NCBI GenBank assembly: GCA_009920815.1
Contig: RFZH01000084.1
Span: 1 to 8,950, forward strand
Source: Paracoccaceae bacterium
Lineage (GTDB): Bacteria; Pseudomonadota; Alphaproteobacteria; Rhodobacterales; Rhodobacteraceae
Direction: 5' to 3'
DNA length: 8,950 bases
Shown here: positions 1-6,331 of the stretch, one piece after another
How positions within the stretch are numbered: position 1 is the stretch's first letter
Layout: each line of letters opens with the position of its first letter
The notes under the pieces: generated by a model
Seen by the model: only the letters and a program-made list of their open reading frames with translations
Told to the model about the DNA's origin: nothing
The model's database searches: none
Made by a program: the position numbers and the translations under genes

Positions 1-143
1 TGTAAGTTCACGCCCACACCCAATGGACGCAATTCACGGACACTTTCAAAAACACGACATGGCACGCCAATCTGATGCAAGGTCAACGCAAGCGATAGGC
101 CCGCAATCCCTCCGCCCGCGATAAGTACCTGATTTTGGACCAT
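1..143 (-). CDS. FAD-dependent monooxygenase, N-terminal part (runs off the window)
   Basis: This is the first 47 codons of a flavoprotein; the rest lies beyond base 1. The product begins MVQNQVLIAGGGIAGLSLAL. That is a beta strand followed by the dinucleotide-binding GxGxxG motif (GGGIAG, residues about 10-15) of the Rossmann fold that binds the ADP part of FAD. An acidic residue closes the fold (VFES, about residues 33-36). The stretch RELRPLGVGVNL is typical of the UbiH/PHBH-like aromatic-ring hydroxylases annotated as flavin-dependent oxidoreductases. A GAGG Shine-Dalgarno sits 7 nt before the ATG. The gene starts 48 nt after the ArsC-like gene on the same strand, so co-transcription is likely. 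The substrate cannot be told from this fragment. Family assignment is confident; function is only general. Confidence 0.85.
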   Translation of the reverse strand, partial: MVQNQVLIAGGGIAGLSLALTLHQIGVPCRVFESVRELRPLGVGVNL

Positions 144-191
144 GTCACATCCTCACTTTTCGTATGTTGTAATGCGTTTTGGCGCGCTGTG

Positions 192-488
192 CTATGCACC
201 AATTTGTCCCACAGTCAGCGACCCATCATCATGTTGGATCAATGGACGTTTCATCAATGCGGGATATGCACGAAGCAGACTGACAATATCTTGAGCACGT
301 TGATCATCAGACAGACCGCGCCATGTTGTCGATGACCGATTGATCAACGAATCACCAAATTGTGCGATGACCTGCTCCATGAATGTGTCATCTAAAGGTG
401 ACTCTCGCACATCAATGATTTCATTCAACCCATAGTTTTGCTTGGCTTTGCGGCACTTGTCACAGTTTTTAAGTCCATAAATACGCAT
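192..488 (-). CDS. ArsC/Spx/YffB-family thioredoxin-fold protein
   Basis: This 98-residue protein begins MRIYGLKNCDKCRKA, the opening strand and redox turn of the ArsC/Spx family. It has a CxxC pair (C9, C12) as in Spx, rather than a lone catalytic Cys. The family motifs RSSTTWR (51-57) and LMKRP (78-82) follow in the right order. It resembles YffB-type 'arsenate reductase-like' proteins, whose role is poorly known; real arsenate reduction should not be assumed. It ends soon after the MKRPL strand and looks about 10-20 residues shorter than E. coli YffB (118 aa as recalled), having lost most of the last helix. The start codon is preceded by GGGGGA, a weak ribosome binding site. It probably forms a short operon with the downstream flavin monooxygenase. 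No arsenic resistance genes are nearby. Confidence 0.85.
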   Translation of the reverse strand: MRIYGLKNCDKCRKAKQNYGLNEIIDVRESPLDDTFMEQVIAQFGDSLINRSSTTWRGLSDDQRAQDIVSLLRAYPALMKRPLIQHDDGSLTVGQIGA

Positions 489-503
489 TTTTCCCCCAGT
501 TTT

Positions 504-533
504 TTGACATTAAAACAAGGTTACGTGTATTTA
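504..533 (+). promoter_or_regulatory. Candidate sigma-70 promoter for the cold-shock gene
   Basis: A perfect -35 hexamer TTGACA (504-509) is followed after 18 nt by TATTTA (528-533), which runs on into TATTTAA. Transcription would begin near base 540 and leave a leader of about 150 nt before the csp start codon, as known for cspA-type mRNAs. The -10 match is imperfect and the promoter is predicted by eye only. The same 199-nt gap must also hold the promoter of the divergent ArsC-like gene, which I could not place. Confidence 0.4.
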
Positions 534-539
534 ACTTGC

Positions 540-687
540 TTTTTCATTTCAATAACGACCATCATATTCGCGTGACCTTCGTTATTATGACTTCCGACTA
601 TCCAAACACAGCGGACGAAGTAATGCCGTTGTTGCGTGGGCCCCGCAGTACTGGGGCATATTATTGAATTGGAAGGAGACACGGGGC
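540..687 (+). promoter_or_regulatory. Structured 5' leader of the cold-shock gene
   Basis: No gene is visible in this stretch. It holds an 8-bp inverted repeat, AATAACGA (551-558) and TCGTTATT (579-586), with a 20-nt loop. A second hairpin has GCCCC (640-644) and GGGGC (653-657) as arms. The string GGGGCAT occurs twice, at 653-659 and 683-689; the second copy includes the first two bases of the csp start codon. GCCCC (640-644) and ATGCC (623-627) can each pair with either copy, so two exclusive folds are possible. The ribosome binding site GGAAGGAG (671-678) lies between the copies. Long structured leaders that control translation by temperature are known for E. coli cspA; the same role here is inference. 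Confidence 0.4.
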
Positions 688-894
688 ATGCCTAAAGGTA
701 CCGTGAAATGGTTTAACACAACAAAAGGTTTCGGCTTTATTGCACCAGAAGACGGCGGAAATGATGTATTCGTACACATTTCAGCAGTTGAGCGTTCTGG
801 AATGAAGACGTTGACCGAAAACCAATCAGTGACCTACGAATTGCGCGAAGGTCGTGATGGTCGCTCGATGGCGTCGGATCTACAATCTGCTTAA
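688..894 (+). CDS. Cold-shock protein (CspA family)
   Basis: This 68-residue single cold-shock domain protein binds single-stranded RNA or DNA and acts as an RNA chaperone in the cytoplasm. RNP1 is KGFGFI (residues 13-18) and RNP2 is VFVHI (27-31). The N-terminus MPKGTVKWFN is the standard family start. The chosen ATG at 688 follows a strong GGAAGGAG ribosome binding site by 9 nt; an in-frame ATG at 664 lies upstream of that site and would add eight unrelated residues, so it was rejected. The family usually runs 65-70 residues, so the gene is intact. The stop codon overlaps the stop of the convergent metR-like pseudogene, and no terminator hairpin is visible after it. Whether it is cold-induced or constitutive cannot be told from the protein; the long leader hints at post-transcriptional control. 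Confidence 0.95.
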   Translation: MPKGTVKWFNTTKGFGFIAPEDGGNDVFVHISAVERSGMKTLTENQSVTYELREGRDGRSMASDLQSA

Positions 895-1648
895 ACCGAT
901 TGTAATCTGTGTGCCTCTTCTCCGGCGAATTGGATAAGATCGCGCATATAAGGTTTTTCTAAATCTTCGTCACGCGTGGCTGCGAAAAGCCCACGCGTGA
1001 TTTTGTTTTTGGTCAATGGGCGCGTCACATAATCAGAGCTATACTTGACCTCGCGCACAACCCAATCGGGCAATACCGAAACGCCTCGGTTTGAGGCGAC
1101 CAGCAATAAAATGACTGCTGTCAATTCAACTTGACGGATCGCTTTTGGTTCCACCTTTGCGGGGATTAACAGCTGATTAAAGATATCTAGGCGGCTGCGA
1201 TCAACTGGATAGGTAATCAACGTTTGTTCGCGAAAATCGTCCGCATCGATATAATCACGATCCGCCAACGGGTTTTGTGACGACGCAACAAAGACAGGGG
1301 CGTAATCAAACAAATGGCTAAATGTAATACCGTTCAAAGACTCTGGGTCTGAGGAAACGACCAAATCAACCTCTTCTTTCTGAAGTGCCGGCAATGCATC
1401 AAAGGCAAGGCCTGGTCGAATATCGACATCAACATCGGGCCATTTCTGACGAAATCAGCGGCCGATAATTTCATGGGCTTAGACCGACGCACGAATAATT
1501 CAACGCCGGCTTGTTCCTCTAACCCTTTGATTTGATGGCTTAAGGCAGATTGCGTAATGTTTAGAACATCTGCCGCCCGCGCGACGCCCCCGGTGTCATG
1601 GATCGCCTTAATCGTTCTAAGATGACGAAATTCGATATGCATTTTCAT
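891..1648 (-). pseudogene. metR: MetR-like LysR-family regulator, disrupted by an internal out-of-frame deletion
   Basis: Two ORFs in different frames together look like one LysR regulator close to MetR. The first (from ATG 1648, or ATG 1642) encodes the winged helix-turn-helix, with TQSALSHQIKGLEEQAG and ELFVRRSKPMKLSAA, and stays homologous to about residue 64. The second frame is open from 1454 to the stop at 891-893. It starts FRQKWPDVDVDI and holds the effector domain with FDYAPVFVASS, LITYPVDRSRLD and VLPDWVV, as in MetR. In E. coli MetR, as recalled, about 50 residues separate these blocks; they are missing here, and the frame shift implies a loss of 3n+1 bases (roughly 148 or 151). 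The join is near 1454-1459. The first frame continues with unrelated residues to 1334. The product would have DNA-binding but no effector domain. Its position divergent from metF supports the MetR identity. An assembly error is the main alternative. Confidence 0.85.
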
Positions 1649-1654
1649 ATGAAA
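1643..1654. repeat. 12-bp perfect palindrome at the metR-like start codon
   Basis: TTTCATATGAAA is a perfect palindrome that contains the upstream candidate ATG of the metR-like gene. It overlaps a second inverted repeat, TATGA-AAC-TCATA (1648-1660). LysR regulators often bind several dyads between themselves and their divergent target, so these could be additional binding sites for self-regulation. Short AT-rich palindromes also occur by chance. Confidence 0.3.
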
Positions 1655-1676
1655 CTCATAACCTTATTTAGTTTTA

Positions 1677-1689
1677 TGAATTTGATTCA
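1677..1689. promoter_or_regulatory. MetR box in the metR-metF intergenic region
   Basis: TGAATTTGATTCA fits exactly the TGAA-N5-TTCA dyad known as the MetR binding site in enteric bacteria, including the central T of TGAANNTNNTTCA. It lies 48 nt before the metF start codon and 28 nt upstream of the metR-like ATG, the usual place for a LysR operator serving a divergent pair. MetR normally uses homocysteine as co-effector to activate met genes. Here the regulator gene is broken, so the box may be unused or bound by another MetR copy elsewhere. Confidence 0.6.
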
Positions 1690-1737
1690 ATGTAACCGAT
1701 ATGTAAAAACAAAGGCAAGCAAAATAGGAAAAAGACT

Positions 1738-2604
1738 ATGACAGTGCCTTCGGTTTCTTTTGAATTCTTTCCACCACAATCCTTTGAGGCGTCTTTTCGC
1801 CTTTGGAATACTGTACAAACACTTTCACCGTTAAACCCGCGGTTTGTGTCCGTTACATATGGTGCAGGTGGGACAACGCGTGACCTAACGCACGAGGCGG
1901 TTTCCGTCTTGCATCGTGAAACAGGCCTGCCGGTTGCAGGACATCTGACCTGTGTTGACGCGACGCGGGATGAAACGCTCCAGATCGCTAGAAATTATGC
2001 GGCGGCAGGCGTGTCATCTATCGTCGCGCTACGGGGGGATCCGCCCAAGGGCGCAGGCGGCTTTGTCGCGCATCCAGACGGCTTTGCAAATTCTATTGAG
2101 CTGATCGAGGCCCTAGCAGATCTTGATGCCTTTCACATCCGCGTCGGGGCCTATCCTGAAAAACACCCTGAAGCGCGTGATCAAGCCCAAGATATTGCAT
2201 GGCTAAAACGCAAAATAGATGCTGGTGCATCCGAAGCCTTGACGCAGTTTTTCTTTGATACCGAAGATTTTCTAAGGTTCCGCGATGCTTGCGTTAAGGC
2301 AGGCATTGACGCGCCAATTATTCCAGGGATCTTGCCGATTGAAAACTGGAATGGCGTTAAACGTTTTGCCGCACGCTGTGGCGCGACTGTGCCCGCATGG
2401 TTGGACGATGCCTTTGAAAAGGCTGCGCGCGACAATCGTTCCGATCTGTTAGCCACAGCAATCTGTACCGAAATGTGCAGTGACCTGTTGGATGAAGGCG
2501 TCAACAGCCTGCACTTTTATACCTTGAACCGACCTGAATTAACACGTGACGTGTGCTTTGCTTTGGGTGTGCAGCCCAAAGTCACCCTTGAAAAAGTCGC
2601 CTAA
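1738..2604 (+). CDS. metF: 5,10-methylenetetrahydrofolate reductase
   Basis: MetF uses reduced FAD to turn 5,10-methylene-THF into 5-methyl-THF, the methyl donor for methionine synthase, in the cytoplasm. The 288 residues match the compact bacterial TIM-barrel enzyme without the eukaryotic regulatory domain. The catalytic Glu of the SFEFFPP motif is E9 (E. coli Glu28). The folate-contacting Asp is D101 in ALRGDPP. TQFFFD (169-174) supplies the substrate-binding Gln, Q170. YPEKHPE (139-145), PGILPI (196-201) and the closing LHFYTLNR (258-265) are also present. The ATG at 1738 follows AGGAA with 7 nt spacing. The gene is divergent from the metR-like pseudogene and has a MetR box upstream, with a strong terminator after it. 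I saw no SAM riboswitch in the leader. The enzyme looks intact. Confidence 0.97.
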   Translation: MTVPSVSFEFFPPQSFEASFRLWNTVQTLSPLNPRFVSVTYGAGGTTRDLTHEAVSVLHRETGLPVAGHLTCVDATRDETLQIARNYAAAGVSSIVALRGDPPKGAGGFVAHPDGFANSIELIEALADLDAFHIRVGAYPEKHPEARDQAQDIAWLKRKIDAGASEALTQFFFDTEDFLRFRDACVKAGIDAPIIPGILPIENWNGVKRFAARCGATVPAWLDDAFEKAARDNRSDLLATAICTEMCSDLLDEGVNSLHFYTLNRPELTRDVCFALGVQPKVTLEKVA

Positions 2605-2626
2605 TCTCCGAAGTCGGGCGCATAAC

Positions 2627-2655
2627 TGGACCCAAGGCAACTTGGGTCCATTTTT
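2627..2655 (+). terminator. Rho-independent terminator of metF
   Basis: A perfect 10-bp stem, TGGACCCAAG (2627-2636) with CTTGGGTCCA (2641-2650), closes a GCAA tetraloop and is followed by TTTTT. It starts 22 nt after the metF stop. No T run follows the hairpin on the minus strand, so it is a plus-strand terminator, though the hairpin could also stabilise the 3' end of the convergent exporter mRNA. Confidence 0.92.
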
Positions 2656-2660
2656 ATGCC

Positions 2661-4481
2661 TTACTCTTCAGAGCTTTGTTGCATTGTCCACAGTGCGTAA
2701 TACCGCCCACCCTTGGCCCAAAGTTCATCATGTGTGCCCTGTTCAACCACATGACCCTTTTCAAGAACGACGATCTGGTCGGCATCCGCAATCGTGGACA
2801 AACGATGTGCGATGGTGATCACAGTACGCCCTTCGGCCGCGCGATCCAATGCTTCTTGAATGCCCTGTTCTGTTTCGGTGTCTAAGGCTGATGTCGCCTC
2901 GTCCAATAGCAAGATCGGCGGATTTTTCAAAAGCGTACGCGCAATACCTACACGCTGTTTTTCACCGCCTGATAATTTCAAACCACGTTCACCAACAGGT
3001 GTCTCATACCCTTCTGGTAAGGACAGGATGAAATCATGAATTTGCGCGTCACGCGCGGCTTTTTCGACTTCTTCCTTGGTGGCACCATCACGGCCATAAG
3101 CAATGTTATAATAAATCGTGTCGTTAAATAGCACTGTATCCTGCGGCACAACACCGATAGAATCATGCAGGCTTTTTTGGGTTATGTCGCGCACATCTTG
3201 ACCGTCTATGGTCAAGGAACCACCACTGACGTCATAAAAACGGAACAACAGCCGCCCAATCGTAGATTTTCCAGAACCAGATGACCCGACGATTGCCACT
3301 GTTTGTCCAGCAGGCACATCAATCGACACATTCTGCAAGATCGGGCGGTCCGGATTATATCCAAAAGACACGTTGCTAAGACGGATATTTCCGCCATGTA
3401 CTGCCAAATTCATAGCGTTAGGTTTGTCGTTAATTTCAGCAGGCTGTTCTAGCAGGTCAAACATTTCGCCCATGTCCACAAGACTTTGTCGAATTTCACG
3501 ATAGACGGTGCCCAAGAAATTCAAGGGCATGGTGATCTGAATCATGAACGCATTCACCATAACAAAATCACCAACGGTCAGTTCCCCACGTTCCACACCC
3601 ATTGCCGCCAAAACCATCACAATGATTAAACCGATAGAAATGATGACCGCTTGGCCAAAGTTCAGAAAAGCCAGCGAATAATTGGTCAATAACGCAGCAT
3701 GTTCATAGCCGCGCATCGCGGTGTCATAACGGTCTGCTTCGCGCTGTTCAGCACCAAAGTATTTGACGGTTTCAAAATTCAAGAGACTGTCAATCGCCTT
3801 TTGGTTGGCATCTGTGTCTTGGTCATTCATCTGACGACGCAGTTTTACACGCCATTCGGTGACCGCAAAGGTGAACCAGACGTATAGACCGATGGTGACA
3901 ACGATGACTGCCAGATATTGCCAATCGAACCAGAAAAACAAAATTCCAGCAACCAGCAACAATTCTAAAATCAACGGCCCAACAGAAAACAGCATAAAGC
4001 GCAAAAGAAAATCAACGCCTTTTACGCCGCGTTCGATGATACGACTAAGACCACCTGTTTTGCGTGTGATGTGATAGCGCATCGATAAACGATGTATGTG
4101 GTTGAATGTTTCTAACGCCAATATACGCAACGCGCGCTGTCCAACCTTGGCAAAGACGGCGTCACGTAATTGTTGCAACCCGTTCGACATGATGCGTGCA
4201 ACACCGTATGCAACGGTCAATCCCACAGCGCCCAAAACCAAATCGCTCACACCATTGGCAGAGAGCGTGTCGACAGCGTCGCGGTATAAAAACGGTGTAT
4301 AGGTGCCAATCAATTTGGACAGCAAAAGCGCCGCCATCGCAATCACGACCCGGTATTTCACCCATGCTTTATCTGCAGGCCACAGGTACGGGATAACCCG
4401 CATGATAATGGCCCAACTAGACCGGCGTTCGGCTTTTACCGCGTTCACGGGCTCTGGGTTCGTTTGGGTTTGTGCTGTCAT
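2661..4481 (-). CDS. Atm1-type ABC exporter (permease fused to ATPase)
   Basis: This 606-residue half-transporter is expected to work as a homodimer in the inner membrane. The permease domain (about 40-340, six membrane helices) comes first. The nucleotide-binding domain follows with Walker A GSSGSGKST (399-407), Q-loop Q447, signature LSGGE (503-507), Walker B ILLLDE (523-528) and H-loop H559. The length and the NFETVKYFGAE segment (235-245) fit the Atm1/ABCB7/HMT1 group. R211, R215 and the NxxQ pair N274/Q277 match positions recalled as glutathione contacts in Novosphingobium Atm1. Such exporters move glutathione-linked sulfur species or metal-thiol conjugates and support Fe-S and heavy-metal homeostasis; the true substrate here is unknown. 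No clear Shine-Dalgarno precedes the ATG, which lies 17 nt after a terminator-like structure. The upstream neighbour on the same strand is the LysM gene. Confidence 0.93.
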   Translation of the reverse strand: MTAQTQTNPEPVNAVKAERRSSWAIIMRVIPYLWPADKAWVKYRVVIAMAALLLSKLIGTYTPFLYRDAVDTLSANGVSDLVLGAVGLTVAYGVARIMSNGLQQLRDAVFAKVGQRALRILALETFNHIHRLSMRYHITRKTGGLSRIIERGVKGVDFLLRFMLFSVGPLILELLLVAGILFFWFDWQYLAVIVVTIGLYVWFTFAVTEWRVKLRRQMNDQDTDANQKAIDSLLNFETVKYFGAEQREADRYDTAMRGYEHAALLTNYSLAFLNFGQAVIISIGLIIVMVLAAMGVERGELTVGDFVMVNAFMIQITMPLNFLGTVYREIRQSLVDMGEMFDLLEQPAEINDKPNAMNLAVHGGNIRLSNVSFGYNPDRPILQNVSIDVPAGQTVAIVGSSGSGKSTIGRLLFRFYDVSGGSLTIDGQDVRDITQKSLHDSIGVVPQDTVLFNDTIYYNIAYGRDGATKEEVEKAARDAQIHDFILSLPEGYETPVGERGLKLSGGEKQRVGIARTLLKNPPILLLDEATSALDTETEQGIQEALDRAAEGRTVITIAHRLSTIADADQIVVLEKGHVVEQGTHDELWAKGGRYYALWTMQQSSEE

Positions 4482-4498
4482 CGCGTCAAATCAATCTG

Positions 4499-4553
4499 AA
4501 AAAAGGTTACCCCCAGATAACCATAGCGGCCCCGAGTTACCAGAGCCGCTATG
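4499..4553 (-). terminator. Tandem hairpin with T run between the LysM gene and the Atm1-type gene
   Basis: Reading the minus strand, a 9-bp stem CATAGCGGC/GCCGCTATG (arms at 4545-4553 and 4522-4530, 14-nt loop) begins 20 nt after the LysM stop. It is followed at once by a weak 5-bp stem GGTTA/TAACC (4518-4522 and 4505-4509) and then TTTTTT (4504-4499). The whole resembles an intrinsic terminator for the LysM gene. A plus-strand T run (4557-4561) also flanks the large stem. The exporter ATG is only 17 nt further on, so this could equally be an attenuator or leader element of that gene. Confidence 0.5.
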
Positions 4554-4573
4554 ATATTTTTCTATGATCGCAT

Positions 4574-6229
4574 TTATCGACCGCTGTCGTCTGAAGGCAG
4601 TACAAAAACCTGCCCCGGATAAATCAAATCAGGATTGCGAATTTTATCGCGGTTTGCCTCGAACACCCGAACATACAGGATGCCTTGACCATAACGGGCC
4701 CGCGAAATGCCCCAAAGCGTGTTGCCAGGCTGCACGGTAACTGCGGTGATTTCTGGTGTTGGCGCTGGTTCGACCACATCGGCTTGCGTCGTTTGACCGT
4801 TGGTTTCTTGGGACACCACGGTGTTGGTTTCCTCTGCCGTTTGTTGGGCCGCTGCAACAATCGCAGCGCGATCTTCACGCTTGAACGGCGTCTCAAACCG
4901 TGAGCTCACCTTGCCATCTTGATCAACCTGGTCCAGTCTTAGCGTATAGACACCCGCTGGGATCGCATTTCCATCAATGCGCCAAAAACCTTTGTCATCG
5001 GCCGCCGTCGAAAGCGCGAGCTGGTTATCAAGATAAAGGTTGATTGTTGCACCCTGTTCTGCGCGGCCAGACAAAATGATCGAACCATCATCGCTGTAAC
5101 TGATCGCGTCCATGACCACTTGGGTTGGGGCAATCTCTTCTGCCGATTGGATCACCTTGACACCCGTTGTATCGGCGACAAAGACGGTCGGCTGTTGTGC
5201 GAGTTCTACATCACTCTCTTTCGCGTCTGCAGCTTGGCTCGACGTGGTTGCCACAGCCTGTGTCCCGATGGTTTCAGTTTGATCTGTTTGTTGATCAGAC
5301 TGCTGGTTTGTGGTGTCCACAGTTTCAACACTTGAATCATTTGATGAAAGCCGCATGTCGGGGGTCGATTGCGCGGTTGCTGCGTCATTCTGCGACGACA
5401 CCACAGACGCCGTTTCAGTTACAGACTGATCTGTCTCTACATCAGCCGTTTGCGTTTGATTTTCGTCATTAGATGAATTTGATGCGCTCGCCGCGTCAAG
5501 TGCACTGGCGGCTTGACCTGCAGCATCCGCAACCGCCTGAGACGCTGTTACAAATGTAGCGTTGTCCGTATCCGAATTCTGATCGGCAGCATCAGATGGA
5601 TATGGTGTGTCGCTTGCTTGTTCTGGTTGGACCAAGGCAATGACATCAGCGGCATCTTCGTCGGCTTGTGTTGTCGCGGCAACGGTGTCTGTTGCGCCAT
5701 CGGCGGTTTCATCACCTTTTGCAACAATCTGTGTTGGTGCAATGACGATATCCTGATCCGCATAGGCAACCTGTTCGCCGCGGCCAATACGCAACGCCAA
5801 GACACGCGCCGTTTCTGATGGTGGCAGTTCAAACATCAAAACAAAATTTCCGTCGTTTTCGACATTGGTTTGAGCAACCTCAACACCATCAACGACAGCT
5901 GCGATATCCAGACCAGCATCACCTTTTCCGGCCACCAATACATAACCGTCAGCATCGATGCGCACTGTATCAACGCTGATCTCGGGCAGGGTTGCCTGAT
6001 CTGTGTTTTGCGCATCGGTCTGGGTTGGCGCGGCCTCTTGCGACGCAACAGGTGTTTGATCTTGCACCTGAGCAACAGCGTCTTGCGCGGCTGGCTTTGC
6101 TGCGTCATTCACAACCACCTCGGCATCGCCAGTCGGCGCTGTCTCGGTTTTACTTTTCAATTGAAAGACATAAATCGCCGCTCCTGTCGCTATGATCGCT
6201 GACAGAATCCACGCCAAAGTTTTATTCAT
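4574..6229 (-). CDS. Membrane-anchored, LysM-domain cell-envelope protein with long acidic linker
   Basis: This 551-residue protein starts MNKTLAWILSAIIATGAAIYVF, an uncleaved signal anchor or signal peptide, so the rest should face the periplasm. Residues about 80-165 and 370-450 each look like a bacterial Ig-like beta-sandwich (YVLVAGKGDAG... and SIILSGRAEQGATINLYL). Between them, about 170-345, lies a low-complexity Ala/Asp/Gln/Thr/Ser linker. A single LysM domain ends the protein (about 497-545: VQPGNTLWGISRARYG, then NPDLIYPGQVFVLP) and should bind peptidoglycan. I see no cysteine. The frame stays open a further 124 codons upstream, but that part is antisense to the LOG gene and the signal anchor fixes the start at 6229. 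No good ribosome binding site is visible (GGGGGCCCC precedes). It is divergent from the LOG gene. Its exact role is unknown; a structural or scaffolding function at the wall is likely. Confidence 0.88.
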   Translation of the reverse strand: MNKTLAWILSAIIATGAAIYVFQLKSKTETAPTGDAEVVVNDAAKPAAQDAVAQVQDQTPVASQEAAPTQTDAQNTDQATLPEISVDTVRIDADGYVLVAGKGDAGLDIAAVVDGVEVAQTNVENDGNFVLMFELPPSETARVLALRIGRGEQVAYADQDIVIAPTQIVAKGDETADGATDTVAATTQADEDAADVIALVQPEQASDTPYPSDAADQNSDTDNATFVTASQAVADAAGQAASALDAASASNSSNDENQTQTADVETDQSVTETASVVSSQNDAATAQSTPDMRLSSNDSSVETVDTTNQQSDQQTDQTETIGTQAVATTSSQAADAKESDVELAQQPTVFVADTTGVKVIQSAEEIAPTQVVMDAISYSDDGSIILSGRAEQGATINLYLDNQLALSTAADDKGFWRIDGNAIPAGVYTLRLDQVDQDGKVSSRFETPFKREDRAAIVAAAQQTAEETNTVVSQETNGQTTQADVVEPAPTPEITAVTVQPGNTLWGISRARYGQGILYVRVFEANRDKIRNPDLIYPGQVFVLPSDDSGR

Positions 6230-6331
6230 CAGGGGCCCCCGAAATTCGATAGATCCAGATTTACTGGTTGAGCGACCATAGCAATGTGGATAACCATGGT
6301 CAAAGACTGCTCTAAGGAAAAAGGGATAGAA

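Noticed and set aside
585..779. Minus-strand ORF of 64 codons across the csp start
   Set aside because: It overlaps the well-supported csp gene and has no family features.
1334..1648. The first metR frame as a complete separate 104-residue gene
   Set aside because: Only about the first 64 residues resemble LysR proteins; the tail is out-of-frame translation of the effector domain.
1690..1737. SAM riboswitch upstream of metF
   Set aside because: The gap from MetR box to start codon is too short and AT-rich, and shows no conserved pseudoknot or stem.
2181..2504. Minus-strand ORF of 107 codons within metF
   Set aside because: It is a shadow of the metF coding frame, with no recognisable motif and no ribosome binding site that I could support.
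4499..4573. Phage attachment site or small RNA gene in the double-hairpin region
   Set aside because: No integrase, tRNA or duplicated core is nearby; terminator or leader function explains the structure better.
5000..5600. Tandem repeats in the LysM linker
   Set aside because: The composition is simple, but I found no regular repeat unit at the DNA or protein level.
5167..5832. Several overlapping ORFs on both strands in the LysM linker
   Set aside because: They arise from the biased, repetitive Ala/Asp/Gln/Thr codons of the real gene; the translations are rich in Cys, Trp or His without any domain.
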